From Lewinella sp. LCG006 (GTDB taxonomy: Bacteria; Bacteroidota; Bacteroidia; Chitinophagales; Saprospiraceae): a stretch of 64,000 bases of DNA. The notes beneath the pieces were generated by a model, which did no database searches, had not been told where the DNA came from, and was given only the letters and a program-made list of their open reading frames with translations. Of the stretch, positions 16,273-25,317 are shown piece after piece. The stretch covers positions 6,119,802 to 6,183,801 of the forward strand of contig NZ_CP160680.1 of assembly GCF_040784935.1 (NCBI RefSeq). The letters are read 5' to 3'. The position numbers and the translations under genes are program-made. How positions within the stretch are numbered: position 1 is the stretch's first letter; every line of letters starts with the position of its first letter.

Positions 16273-17736
16273 ATGAAGATCTGCTTTACCCATGCTTACT
16301 ATATGTTGGAGGATGAGAAGGAAAAGAAAATCAACAAACCTTATCCTCCTCTGGGACTTCTATACCTCAGCGCCTGGCTCGAACAGCATGGTTATGACAA
16401 CGAGGTTTACGATACGACTTTTTCTTCCTTTCGGGAACAACAGGCTTACCTCTTGGAACAGCAGCCTGGTATCATAGCGATTTATACCAATCTGATGACC
16501 AAGTTGGGGGTCATTGCCTTGATCAAATTTATTCGCTCACAAAGCTCTTTGGCAAATAGTCTGGTGGTTTTAGGGGGGCCCGATCTACGCTACAATATTG
16601 ACAACTACCTCGCTACCGGAGCTGACGTACTGGTGATTGGCGAAGGTGAGCAAAGTATGCTGGCCCTGGTAGAAGCTGTTGAACAAGGCTTGCGGCCCCA
16701 TTTTGGGCACATCCCTGGTCTGGCCTTTATCGACGAAGATGGTAAGGTGACCCAAACGCCAGCGCGACAACACCTGCGGGCGGTAGATGAGCTGCCAATG
16801 CCCAACCGCAAAAAGATCGACCTCAAGCGCTATCTTGACCTGTGGAAAGAACACCATGATCGTAGCTCTATTACCGTGAGTACCCAGCGGGGATGCCCCT
16901 ACACCTGCCGCTGGTGCAGTACTGCCGTGTATGGGCAATCTTATCGGCGGAGAAGTGCTGCGCAAGTCGCCGCTGAGCTAAAACTCCTTAAAGAGGAATA
17001 CCAACCCGACCAGGTGTGGTTTGTTGACGATGTCTTTACCGTGAGCCACAAGTGGCTGGAAAGTTTCCGAGATGAAGTGCTGAAACAGGATGCCGTCATC
17101 CCTTACGAATGCATCACCCGTGCCGAGCGGCTCAACGAAGAGGTGCTCACCATGCTCAAGGAGAGCGGCTGTTTCCGCATCTGGATTGGAGCGGAAAGCG
17201 GTTCGCAACGTATTATCGACGCCATGGATCGCCGCGTTTCCGCAGAACAGGTACAACAGATGACCATTGCGACCAAGCAAGCCGGTATGGAAACTGGCAC
17301 CTTCATCATGCTGGGCTATCCCGGTGAAACCGAGGAAGATATCTACCTTACCCTCGACCATTTAAAGAAGGCCAATCCCGATCATTTCACCATCACCGTG
17401 GCCTATCCCATTAAAGGAACGGGCTTGTACGAGGATGTCAAAAACCAAATCACCAAACAACCCGATTGGTTCTCCAGCACCGACCGAGACATTGACTTCC
17501 TACGAACTTACCCAAGGGAGTATTATGACTATGCCGTGCGTTGGGTCGTCAACAGTGTCCAGCTTCACAAGCTACGATTGGCCCAGCAACAAAACACCCC
17601 ACGAGGATGGAAACTGCAGCTAAAAGTAATGGTTGCCCGCCTGGGAATGCTTTGGTATAGAATAGATGTAAAAAAAGGGATGTATTCAAACCCGAATAAA
17701 TCGCGCGGAGACGCAAAGACCGCAGAGCTTTTTTAA
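16273..17736 (+). CDS. B12-binding-domain radical SAM protein (copy 2)
   Basis: 487 residues. The cobalamin-type domain spans residues 1-180 (YPPLGLLYLSAWLEQHGY, VVLGGPDLRYN, ADVLVIGEGEQSMLAL). The cluster ligands are Cys208, Cys212 and Cys215 in STQRGCPYTCRWCSTAVYG, followed by VWFVDDVFTV and IWIGAESGSQRIIDAMDRR. It is first in a tightly packed plus-strand operon with a methyltransferase, GT-C, deacetylase, GT4, radical SAM copy 3 and another methyltransferase. The last dozen codons (SRGDAKTAELF) are read from a dispersed intergenic repeat at 17701-17732, so the natural C-terminus was altered by repeat insertion. Substrate unknown. Confidence 0.9.
   Translation: MKICFTHAYYMLEDEKEKKINKPYPPLGLLYLSAWLEQHGYDNEVYDTTFSSFREQQAYLLEQQPGIIAIYTNLMTKLGVIALIKFIRSQSSLANSLVVLGGPDLRYNIDNYLATGADVLVIGEGEQSMLALVEAVEQGLRPHFGHIPGLAFIDEDGKVTQTPARQHLRAVDELPMPNRKKIDLKRYLDLWKEHHDRSSITVSTQRGCPYTCRWCSTAVYGQSYRRRSAAQVAAELKLLKEEYQPDQVWFVDDVFTVSHKWLESFRDEVLKQDAVIPYECITRAERLNEEVLTMLKESGCFRIWIGAESGSQRIIDAMDRRVSAEQVQQMTIATKQAGMETGTFIMLGYPGETEEDIYLTLDHLKKANPDHFTITVAYPIKGTGLYEDVKNQITKQPDWFSSTDRDIDFLRTYPREYYDYAVRWVVNSVQLHKLRLAQQQNTPRGWKLQLKVMVARLGMLWYRIDVKKGMYSNPNKSRGDAKTAELF
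17701..17732. repeat. Dispersed CGCGGAGACGCAAAG repeat within a coding 3' end
   Basis: A variant of the repeat at 9022-9046 supplies the final codons of radical SAM copy 2. Confidence 0.65.
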
Positions 17737-17756
17737 AAAGCTGTAAAAGCTCCTAT

Positions 17757-18524
17757 ATGAAAATACAAGGAAGTGCCCCAAAAATAAACGGCTTAGTACA
17801 TCTGACGCCTCCAACTAACGACTTTGAGTACGCCTACTTGGAGGCTCGTGAAAAAGAAGGGCGGTTGTACCCAGATGAAATTGTTAAGCAACTCCCCTAC
17901 CTTTCGCCAGAACACCCCCAGGCTAACGAATGGAAATTGCGGCAGCACAATGTCAAGTTACTGCTTGAATTACTCAAGAAACAGCCAAGATCAGCTATTC
18001 TGGATCTAGGCTGTGGCAATGGTTGGCTCACCCACCAGCTCGTCACCCATCAAGAGGTTCAAGTGCTCGGCATGGATATCAATACCCCGGAGCTCGAACA
18101 AGCCAATAGGTTATTCGCAAGTAGCCAATGCTCCTTTGCCTATGGCGATATCTTCAAGGCCACCTTACCGGAACAAAGTTTTGACTTAATCCTCTTAGTC
18201 AGTTGTATCCAGTATTTCCCTGATTTAAGTCAACTGATGTACCGCTTATCAGGCTTGTTAAAGCCCGGTGGAGCACTACATATCATGGATAGTCCCATCT
18301 ACGCCGCTAAGCAAGTAGCACAAGCCAAAGCCAGAACCCAAGCCTATTACCAAGCACAAGGTAGCTCAGGAATGAAAACCCATTATCACCACCACATCTG
18401 GGAAGATTTGAGTGATTTTTCGTATCAATTGCCATACAATCCCAGCAGCTTAAAAAACAAGATGATACGAAAACTAGGCCTCGCCAGAAGTCCTTTCCCT
18501 TGGGTGATCATCTCAAAACCATGA
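17757..18524 (+). CDS. Class I SAM-dependent methyltransferase
   Basis: 255 residues from ATG 17757, 20 bp after radical SAM copy 2. SAILDLGCGNGWLTHQL is motif I, VLGMDINTPELEQA binds the cofactor ribose, and DLILLVSCIQYFPDLSQL and LLKPGGALHIMDSP complete the fold. The first 70 residues (LEAREKEGRLYPDEIVKQLP) form a helical cap often involved in acceptor binding. It is probably a partner of the neighbouring radical SAM and glycan enzymes, methylating a sugar or a lipid headgroup. A minimum of 4 bp separates it from the GT-C gene. Confidence 0.87.
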   Translation: MKIQGSAPKINGLVHLTPPTNDFEYAYLEAREKEGRLYPDEIVKQLPYLSPEHPQANEWKLRQHNVKLLLELLKKQPRSAILDLGCGNGWLTHQLVTHQEVQVLGMDINTPELEQANRLFASSQCSFAYGDIFKATLPEQSFDLILLVSCIQYFPDLSQLMYRLSGLLKPGGALHIMDSPIYAAKQVAQAKARTQAYYQAQGSSGMKTHYHHHIWEDLSDFSYQLPYNPSSLKNKMIRKLGLARSPFPWVIISKP

Positions 18525-18528
18525 TCGC

Positions 18529-20001
18529 GTGAAGGTGGCCCAGCAAACATTTCCGTACGCCTATTTTTGGATACTCACCCTCTTGCTGATCGGTATCCGC
18601 TTTTTACATTTTCAGCCCCAGCTGGATATGCCCCACGACTGGCGGCAGGCAGATACGGATTTCTACATCTGGGATTTCACCGAGCATGGGGTAGACATCA
18701 TGCATCCGCGGGTGGCTTGGATGGGAAGTCATGGAGAACTGGCCCTGGAATGTCCGCTCCCTGAAGCCATTGTAGCACAGTTGCAGCGGTGGCTGGGCTC
18801 GTCGATGGTTTTGTCCCGGAGTGTTTTTCTCTTGTTTTTCCTGTTTTGCGTTTATTACTTTTTCAAAACCACAGCCTGGCTTTTCACAACGCGCATTGCG
18901 CAAACAGCTACGCTCATTTTTCTGGCTTTACCCCTTAGTCAATTCTACGCCAGAGCTATCCACATCGACTTTTTTGCGCTGGGCTTTGCTTATGCCATGT
19001 TTTATTATGTGCTGAAAGCCGTGGCCAGTAGCTCTCTGCGCCTATTACTACTCAGCAGCCTTTTGGCGGTACCCGTGTTTCTCGTCAAAGTACCTTACGT
19101 CTTTTATCTGGCGCTCCCCATTTTGGTCTACACCTGGCAACAAAAAAAGCTGGCTTGGTTGATGACCCGAAGTGTTGTTTTTGTTGTCCCGCTCCTCTTT
19201 TTCATGCTTTGGCAAAAACATGCCTACCTGATTAATGATGCAGCCCCTGATTGGAGCTACATCCTGCATTATCGAAAATTCACGGACAATGCTTCCTGGT
19301 ATTTTGGCACTTGGCAGCAGCGCCTTTCGCTGTACCATTGGAAGATACTTACCTTCAGGATGGCCTTAGAGGTAGGCGGTTTAATCGGTATCCCTTTGGC
19401 TTTGGCAGGCTGGTGGCGCCATCGAAAAGCGCAACAGATGCCTATTTTATATGCTTGGGCAATAGGACTACTGCTCTATCTGATGATCTTTTTCAACCTC
19501 AATGCTATCCATAATTATTACCAGATACCTTTCCTTGGGCTGGTGGCTATCCTTGCGGGGTGGGCAGTTCATACCCTCATAGCCGCCAGGTCGCGATGGG
19601 GAATCGGCTTGCTGCTGGTGCTGATCACTTGCAGTACGGCTTATGCCGAATATCATTATTACGAAAGGCCACAGGAGCTGGAGGAGATCAGTAATATCGT
19701 GAACGAACATACCTCAATAGACGACTTCCCGATTATCGTCTACCAAGATTTTGACTGCAAAAATCCTCGTATTTTGGCGAGAGCTCACCGAATGGGTTGG
19801 TCCTTAGAAAGCAAAGCCGCAAAAGCAGAGGTGATAGAAAAGCTTCGAAAAGAAGAAGGTGCAAGTCATTTGTTTTGTGTTGATCCCAAGATTGCCAATG
19901 ACTTTAAAAATCAGTTTCCGCTGGCCGTGATGGAAGCGGATTCTATGCCATTAAAACACCGTGAGGGCTACTTGTACCAACTAAAATTACAGCCCCGATG
20001 A
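18529..20001 (+). CDS. GT-C fold membrane glycosyltransferase (GT39/ArnT-like)
   Basis: 490 residues from a GTG at 18529, with around ten hydrophobic helices over residues 10-385 and a periplasmic tail of about 100 residues. The first extracytoplasmic loop has HDWRQADTDFYIWDF; the acidic/Arg pair in D-x-R-Q-A-D-T is the usual polyprenyl-phosphate sugar site of this superfamily. It would transfer a sugar from a polyprenyl-phosphate carrier to a polymer or lipid in the periplasm. That fits with the UbiA-type carrier enzyme at 31.4-32.3 kb and the GT2 at the left edge. It overlaps the deacetylase gene by 4 bp (ATGA). Confidence 0.82.
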   Translation: MKVAQQTFPYAYFWILTLLLIGIRFLHFQPQLDMPHDWRQADTDFYIWDFTEHGVDIMHPRVAWMGSHGELALECPLPEAIVAQLQRWLGSSMVLSRSVFLLFFLFCVYYFFKTTAWLFTTRIAQTATLIFLALPLSQFYARAIHIDFFALGFAYAMFYYVLKAVASSSLRLLLLSSLLAVPVFLVKVPYVFYLALPILVYTWQQKKLAWLMTRSVVFVVPLLFFMLWQKHAYLINDAAPDWSYILHYRKFTDNASWYFGTWQQRLSLYHWKILTFRMALEVGGLIGIPLALAGWWRHRKAQQMPILYAWAIGLLLYLMIFFNLNAIHNYYQIPFLGLVAILAGWAVHTLIAARSRWGIGLLLVLITCSTAYAEYHYYERPQELEEISNIVNEHTSIDDFPIIVYQDFDCKNPRILARAHRMGWSLESKAAKAEVIEKLRKEEGASHLFCVDPKIANDFKNQFPLAVMEADSMPLKHREGYLYQLKLQPR

Positions 20002-20993
20002 ATCTCCATATTTTATCAAAAAAAGCAAGTTATTACGCACGCTGCGTTGCTACTGATCTGATTTGTCAATTAGGAGGAAGGACTGCTCTTTTACGAGAAC
20101 AAGAAGGCGCCTGTATTCTGCTTTATCACGGTATCGACTTCGTCAACAACACCAGGCTGAATGCTCGGTTTTTAGCACAAAAAAAGCTTCATCAACAACT
20201 AAGCTACTGCAAAGAACATTTCCATATCCTTTCTCTTGAGGACTACTTTCAAGGCAATTTTGCACCTGGGAGAATGAATATTGCCATTACTTTTGATGAT
20301 GGCTATCTCAATAATCTGGAATTGGCACTCCCTGTTTTGGAAGACTTGCAAGTTCCTGCTACCTTTTTCGTAACGGCCATTGACAGCACTCCCTATCCTA
20401 TGCTATGGACGGATTATCTTGATCTTGTCAATTTTCGCTACCAACATACGGTGTCTATTCAAGGAGAGGTTTTTGAGCATCGTAAAAGAGAATACTTCAA
20501 CACTAAAAACGAATCATTAAAAGCGGTTTGCAAACGCAAAGACTGGACTTTTAAAAGCAGCATTTACAGCACCTTTCCTGAGTTGGTCAATGATCCGGTC
20601 TATGAGGCATACAAGATGTACTGGCAAGTAATGAACGCGGCTCAAATACGGCAGCTTGCCGCCTCTCCCTGGGCAAGCGTAGGCTCACATGGCTACTACC
20701 ACGATGATTTGGGAGAACTCCCCCTGGAAAAGGCGGTGGAATTGCTTCAAAAAGGCAAAAACTACCTGGAAGAGGCACTTGATCAATCGATCCATTCGCT
20801 CGCTTATCCAAACGGCTCCTACACCCCTACCCTGGTAAATGCTGCCAAGCAGCTCGGGTTTGAACAACAACTGGTCGTCAACTTCCAGCAAGCAGCTGAT
20901 CAGGATATTCCCGAAATCAGGTCGCGGCTAACCATCAATCCATTTGTTTCTTTAGACAATCAAATCCGAGCCATCCTCCGTGGAGACTATTGA
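19998..20993 (+). CDS. Polysaccharide deacetylase (NodB homology)
   Basis: 331 residues. The NodB motifs are NIAITFDDGYLNNLEL (catalytic and metal Asp pair), VPATFFVT, GSHGYYHDDLGEL (metal-binding His pair) and SLAYPNGSYTP. There is no signal peptide, so it probably works in the cytoplasm on a lipid-linked or nucleotide-linked precursor, removing N- or O-acetyl from an amino sugar. It overlaps its upstream neighbour by 4 bp and its downstream GT4 by 14 bp, showing strict co-translation within the glycan operon. Confidence 0.87.
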   Translation: MNLHILSKKASYYARCVATDLICQLGGRTALLREQEGACILLYHGIDFVNNTRLNARFLAQKKLHQQLSYCKEHFHILSLEDYFQGNFAPGRMNIAITFDDGYLNNLELALPVLEDLQVPATFFVTAIDSTPYPMLWTDYLDLVNFRYQHTVSIQGEVFEHRKREYFNTKNESLKAVCKRKDWTFKSSIYSTFPELVNDPVYEAYKMYWQVMNAAQIRQLAASPWASVGSHGYYHDDLGELPLEKAVELLQKGKNYLEEALDQSIHSLAYPNGSYTPTLVNAAKQLGFEQQLVVNFQQAADQDIPEIRSRLTINPFVSLDNQIRAILRGDY

Positions 20994-22026
20994 CTGCCGA
21001 CATATCATCTGGATCACTCCCGGTTTCGCGGCCAACGAACAGGATAGCCAATGCATTCCCCCGATGCAATTGCTGGCCAGGGCACTTGTAAACGAAGAAA
21101 ACGTGCAATTGCACATCGTGAGTCTTCACTATCCTAAACGACATACACCCTACCAATGGCACGGTGCCCAGGTTCATCCCTGCGCCAGAGAAGGAGCGGG
21201 TGCCAACCTACGCACGCGCATCGCAGCTTATGCAAAAATCACCAAGCTACTCAAGCAATATCCCGGCGCATTACTCCACAGTTTTTGGATGACCGATGCC
21301 TGCCTGCTCGCCTATCTGGCCAACTGGCGTTTTGGCGCCAAGCACCTCGTTACCCTCATGGGGCAGGATGCACGCCCAGGGAATAGATACCTTGGACTTT
21401 TGGCATCTGCCTCGATGACCAAAGTAGGATTGTCTTCCTTTCATGCCGATCAGTTTTTTCAAGCCACAGGGCGTAAACTAGACCATATTATTCCTTGGGG
21501 AGTGCCTGAGTTCTCACCAGCCAAAGGCAGGGTCAAAAAATACGATGTTATTGGAGTAGGTAGTTTGATTCCATTAAAGCGCTACGATTACTTTATTGAC
21601 CTTCTTGTTTTAGTAAAAAAAGTGATCCCCTCTTTTTCTGCCTTGCTGGTTGGAGAAGGCCCGGAACGGCAAAAATTGGAATCATTGGCAAAAGAAAAAG
21701 GTCTCGGTGCAAATTTGACGTTTACGGGAGCTTTGCCGCGAGAGGAAGTTTTGTCGCTCATGGCACAAAGCAAGGTTTTTCTGCATACCTCTTCTTACGA
21801 ATCTTTTGGCTTTGTGCTCATTGAAGCCTTGCAACAAGGGGCTCAGGTCGTATCCACCCCAGTGGGTATTGCTCCTGAGCTTGACCGCTCAACCGTTGCC
21901 GACAATACCCAAATGCTTGTGCAAGGAATCCTGCATGGGCTCGATCATCAATTTTCAGCAGGAAACCTTGACAATTTCTCCTTGTCTCGCGTGTTAGATG
22001 CGTACCTTACCCTTTACTTCAGTTAG
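20980..22026 (+). CDS. Glycosyltransferase family 4
   Basis: 348 residues from a GTG at 20980. GT-B fold: the acceptor domain includes LLHSFWMTDACLLAYLANW and VTLMGQDARPGN. The donor domain begins near VIGVGSLIPLKRYDYFIDLL, with LLVGEGPERQKLESLA, LTFTGALPREEVLSLMAQ and the E-x7-E motif in SSYESFGFVLIEALQQG. Retaining sugar transfer from an NDP-sugar to a growing glycan at the cytoplasmic face is expected. It is placed between the deacetylase and radical SAM copy 3. Confidence 0.88.
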   Translation: METIDCRHIIWITPGFAANEQDSQCIPPMQLLARALVNEENVQLHIVSLHYPKRHTPYQWHGAQVHPCAREGAGANLRTRIAAYAKITKLLKQYPGALLHSFWMTDACLLAYLANWRFGAKHLVTLMGQDARPGNRYLGLLASASMTKVGLSSFHADQFFQATGRKLDHIIPWGVPEFSPAKGRVKKYDVIGVGSLIPLKRYDYFIDLLVLVKKVIPSFSALLVGEGPERQKLESLAKEKGLGANLTFTGALPREEVLSLMAQSKVFLHTSSYESFGFVLIEALQQGAQVVSTPVGIAPELDRSTVADNTQMLVQGILHGLDHQFSAGNLDNFSLSRVLDAYLTLYFS

Positions 22027-22045
22027 TAGTGTAATTTTTTTGCCT

Positions 22046-22053
22046 TAATTTTG
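22046..22053 (+). promoter_or_regulatory. Candidate internal -7 promoter element (TAATTTTG)
   Basis: Matches TAnnTTTG in the 41-bp gap before radical SAM copy 3 and could give a separate transcript for the last two genes of the operon. No -33 box is visible. Confidence 0.35.
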
Positions 22054-22067
22054 GCATCCACAAACTC

Positions 22068-23597
22068 TTGAATCCTGTGTCCAACCTGGCAACCCATAAA
22101 GTTATTCTATTCAATCCACGTAGCGCTAATTCCAAACATCGCATTCCCAATAGCATTTTGCAGGTAGGGGCTTCGATACACGGCACGCACGACTATGTTT
22201 TTGTAGACGGCAACATGGAGGAAGATCCGTGGGTTAAAATCAAAAGTTACCTGGACACCGGCGAATTCCGCTACCTGGGCACCACCGCCATGCCGGGTCC
22301 ACAGTTGCAGCAAGCCATCCCCATTGCCAAGCAAGCTAAGGAGCAATATCCCGACATCATCAACATTTGGGGTGGGTACTTTGCGGCCAACCAATACCGG
22401 GTAGTGATGGGGGCTCCTTACATTGATTTTGTCATCAACGGCCCGGGCGACAAGGCTTTCCCAGCTTTGCTAGACGCGCTCAACAATGGTACGCCCTACG
22501 AGTTTATCCCCAACCTGATCTATCAACTCCCCGATGGAGCGATCATTCAAAATGGCAAAGAAGACCTATTAGACCAAGATGCTTTAGCGCCCCTGCCTTA
22601 TGATTATTTGAATGAATTTTATCCCTTGCAAGGCTATCTGGCCAACACTTTTCTAGGCAAACGAACGATCGCCTACCACTCAAGTGTTGGTTGCCCCTTC
22701 AAGTGTTCTTTCTGTGCGGTCGTCCCTATCTACGAAGCACGCTGGAAAGGAAAAAATGCTCAAAATATCTACGCGGATGTAAAAAAATTAAAGCGCGAGT
22801 ACGGAGCAGATTCCATCGAGTTTCACGACAACAACTTCTTCGTTTCCGAAAAGCGGGTGGCAGAATTTTCACGCCTGATGCTCAATGAAAACATGGTCTG
22901 GTGGGGAGAAGGACGAATTGATACCATTGACCGCTACAGTGATGAAACCCTGGCCCTCATGCGCCAGGCAGGCTGTAGGATGATCTTCTTCGGTGCTGAA
23001 AGCGGCAATGACGAGATCCTCAAAGAAATGGACAAAGGTGGCAAACAGACCGCCGCTCAAATTAAGGAATTTGCGGGTCGCATGAAGAAGTTTGACATCA
23101 TCCCCGAATATTCCTTCGTCTTGGGTATGCCTGCAGATAGCCCCGAAAAAGTGATGCATCAGATTGAGGCAGACATTGCCTTCATCAAAGAAATAAAAGC
23201 CATCAATCCGGACACCGAGATCATTATTTACGTCTACAGTCCGGTGCCTACCGAGGGATCCGATCTCTACCGCCGCATCACCGAAGCAGGATTCAAATTC
23301 CCAGCAACGCTGGAAGACTGGCTCAGTCCTGAATGGCAAGCCTTTGACTTGCGTAAAAATCCGCTTACGCCCTGGTTGAAACCGGAGATGGTAGATAGAA
23401 TCAAAGGATTCGAGACGGTACTCAATGCCTACTACCCTACCGCGACCGATGTCAAGCTATCTGCTTTACAGCGTAAGATCATGCGTATCATTGCGGCTTT
23501 CCGCTACCAAAAAAGTTGGTACAAATATCCTTACGAAATCAAAGTGCTACAAAAATTTTGGCTGCGCTATCGTCAACCTGAAATTGAGGGATTTTGA
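22068..23597 (+). CDS. B12-binding-domain radical SAM protein (copy 3)
   Basis: 509 residues from a TTG at 22068. The N-terminal domain (KVILFNPRSANSKHRIPNS, INIWGGYFAANQYRVVMG, DFVINGPGDKAFPALL) is cobalamin-binding-like. The cluster ligands are Cys209, Cys213 and Cys216 in SSVGCPFKCSFCAVVPIYEA, followed by EFHDNNFFVSEKR and IFFGAESGNDEILKEMDKG. The C-terminal 100 residues, with KNPLTPWLKPEMVDRIKGF, resemble those of copy 4, so these two form one subgroup and copies 1 and 2 another. It overlaps the downstream methyltransferase by 4 bp, the tightest such pair in the island. Target unknown. Confidence 0.9.
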   Translation: MNPVSNLATHKVILFNPRSANSKHRIPNSILQVGASIHGTHDYVFVDGNMEEDPWVKIKSYLDTGEFRYLGTTAMPGPQLQQAIPIAKQAKEQYPDIINIWGGYFAANQYRVVMGAPYIDFVINGPGDKAFPALLDALNNGTPYEFIPNLIYQLPDGAIIQNGKEDLLDQDALAPLPYDYLNEFYPLQGYLANTFLGKRTIAYHSSVGCPFKCSFCAVVPIYEARWKGKNAQNIYADVKKLKREYGADSIEFHDNNFFVSEKRVAEFSRLMLNENMVWWGEGRIDTIDRYSDETLALMRQAGCRMIFFGAESGNDEILKEMDKGGKQTAAQIKEFAGRMKKFDIIPEYSFVLGMPADSPEKVMHQIEADIAFIKEIKAINPDTEIIIYVYSPVPTEGSDLYRRITEAGFKFPATLEDWLSPEWQAFDLRKNPLTPWLKPEMVDRIKGFETVLNAYYPTATDVKLSALQRKIMRIIAAFRYQKSWYKYPYEIKVLQKFWLRYRQPEIEGF

Positions 23598-24253
23598 TGA
23601 TTAAGAAGGTGACAAAACGTGCATTGCAGTCTATGCTTTGGCTGATGTACCGATGGTATAACGGCCGCGAACACTGGCACACGATGGATGGTATTGAAAT
23701 ATGCCTGGAACCCAGTGTCTTTCATCCACGCTGGTTTCTCACGACACGGACTTTCGTCGATTTTGCCAAGACAAAGGTTGCTGCCAATGACACGGTTTTA
23801 GAACTGGGGGCAGGTAACGGATTGCTGGCATTAAGCTGTAGCAAAATGGGAAGCATCGTCACGGCCAGTGATATCAATCCAGCGGCAGTAAGCTCCATCC
23901 GGCGCAGTGCACACAGGAATGGCCTTGATCTGGAGGTCATTACGTCCGACTTATTTGTCGATATTCCTCATCAGCACTTTGACTTTATTTTCATCAACCC
24001 TCCTTACTTTGCTCAAGCGCCTACCAATGATCAGGAGAGAGCTTTCCTTTGCGGGGAGAATTTTGAATACTTTGAAGCGCTTTTCCCCCAGTTGCTAGCA
24101 TATCAAGACAGCACGGTATACTTTATCCTCACCGATGCCTGTGACTTTGCCAGCATTTCTACTATTGCACAGCAAAACCATCGTCAGCTTGTTCCCGTCC
24201 ATCGGCGTAAAACTTGGGGGGAAGAACACATCATCTATATCCTTCAGGCATGA
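23594..24253 (+). CDS. HemK/PrmC-type class I methyltransferase
   Basis: 219 residues. Motif I is VLELGAGNGLLALSCSKMG, then VTASDINPAAVSSIRR, and the N-P-P-Y motif in FIFINPPYFAQAP marks methylation of a planar nitrogen such as an amide or ring N. The N-terminal segment (SVFHPRWFLTTRTFVDFA) is the short beta-hairpin seen in PrmC/TrmN6-like enzymes. Unlike housekeeping PrmC, it is translationally coupled to radical SAM copy 3 and lacks an N-terminal helical release-factor domain, so a glycan- or lipid-pathway substrate is likelier. It is the last gene of the plus-strand operon and ends 5 bp before the convergent gene. Confidence 0.82.
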   Translation: MMIKKVTKRALQSMLWLMYRWYNGREHWHTMDGIEICLEPSVFHPRWFLTTRTFVDFAKTKVAANDTVLELGAGNGLLALSCSKMGSIVTASDINPAAVSSIRRSAHRNGLDLEVITSDLFVDIPHQHFDFIFINPPYFAQAPTNDQERAFLCGENFEYFEALFPQLLAYQDSTVYFILTDACDFASISTIAQQNHRQLVPVHRRKTWGEEHIIYILQA

Positions 24254-24258
24254 AAAAA

Positions 24259-25296
24259 CTATGCCCGCTCATAGATTAACGCCAATGCTTTAGATGTATC
24301 CCTCAGCTTGTCATCAAGTTCAGAATCGTTCGTAACCAGTACTTTTGGCGATTCGGTGTTAGACATCAACGAATCAACCAATCTCGTCATGTAATCCCGG
24401 AAAAGATCTCTTCGGTAGGCTTGTTGGGCTTGTAATTTTCTTTCTGCTTTGTTAGTGATATGAGGCATACTTTCAGGAAAATGCTTCCTGAAAAACAAAA
24501 ACAGCTTGTCTCCCAGGTCTTTACCAACCACTGCTTTAACCAACTTTCTTTTAAAAGACAGGCTACGCGTTTTAGCATCGTGATCGAAAAAGATCCCTCC
24601 TACGTGGACCAGACTCGCTTTATCTTGATAAATGATCTTATGACCATTGACCTGTAGAAGTAGGTTGAGTAACTTTCCAGTATCGTAGGCATCTTTCAGG
24701 AGCTTCAACTTCTCTAACCTTGCTGCAATGCCTTTGGGAATATCTTTTGCCAAGTACCCTTGAAACCCAACTCCTGTTTCATTGATTACCTGATTCAGTG
24801 CTTCATTTTTATAAATGGAGAAAAAAGTACTCCCCAAACAGAAATTGTTCTCCATAAAATGGTAGTATCCTCCAACGATATCAAACGTAGGTTGGAAATG
24901 ATACTCTTCTTCCTTTACCCATATTGGAGCACCTGAAAAAAAGCCGACATAATTTTCCGTAAGGCAGCTCAACCCATTCAGAAAATGGTCAATCGCAAAA
25001 ATGTCTGAATCCAAGAAACAGAAGTACGCTTTATCTTTATCAAGCAATTGAAGGTGGTTTAAGACCGTGCTGTGCAGCGCCACCTTGTAGGATGGAAAAA
25101 CGTAGCATTGAAGTCTCGTATTACGTTCGCACAAACCCCTTAAATAAACTATTTCTTCAGAAGAACAGCCATTGGCAACTAATCTAAACTGGCAGTCAGA
25201 CCATTGAAGAAGGGAGTCTAAAAACACAGTCAGTCTCTTCACTGTTCCCCGGATGTAAATAATATTAAAACAAAGCTGAGACGTATCCATGGTCAC
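24259..25296 (-). CDS. GT-A-like glycosyltransferase, unassigned family
   Basis: 345 residues. The core resembles a glycosyltransferase: IIYIRGTVKRLTVFLDSLLQ, FRLVANGCSSEEIVYLRGL, then the D-x-D motif in YFCFLDSDIFAIDHFL. The next 100 residues include GGYYHFMENNFCLGSTFF, likely acceptor-side, and LVHVGGIFF. The C-terminal 100 residues are charged and helical. No precise CAZy family can be given. It lies 20 bp downstream of a sulfotransferase gene in the minus-strand operon. Nucleotide-sugar-dependent transfer is the likely role. Confidence 0.7.
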   Translation of the reverse strand: MTMDTSQLCFNIIYIRGTVKRLTVFLDSLLQWSDCQFRLVANGCSSEEIVYLRGLCERNTRLQCYVFPSYKVALHSTVLNHLQLLDKDKAYFCFLDSDIFAIDHFLNGLSCLTENYVGFFSGAPIWVKEEEYHFQPTFDIVGGYYHFMENNFCLGSTFFSIYKNEALNQVINETGVGFQGYLAKDIPKGIAARLEKLKLLKDAYDTGKLLNLLLQVNGHKIIYQDKASLVHVGGIFFDHDAKTRSLSFKRKLVKAVVGKDLGDKLFLFFRKHFPESMPHITNKAERKLQAQQAYRRDLFRDYMTRLVDSLMSNTESPKVLVTNDSELDDKLRDTSKALALIYERA

Positions 25297-25317
25297 ATTG
25301 TTTTGAGCGCAAATAAA

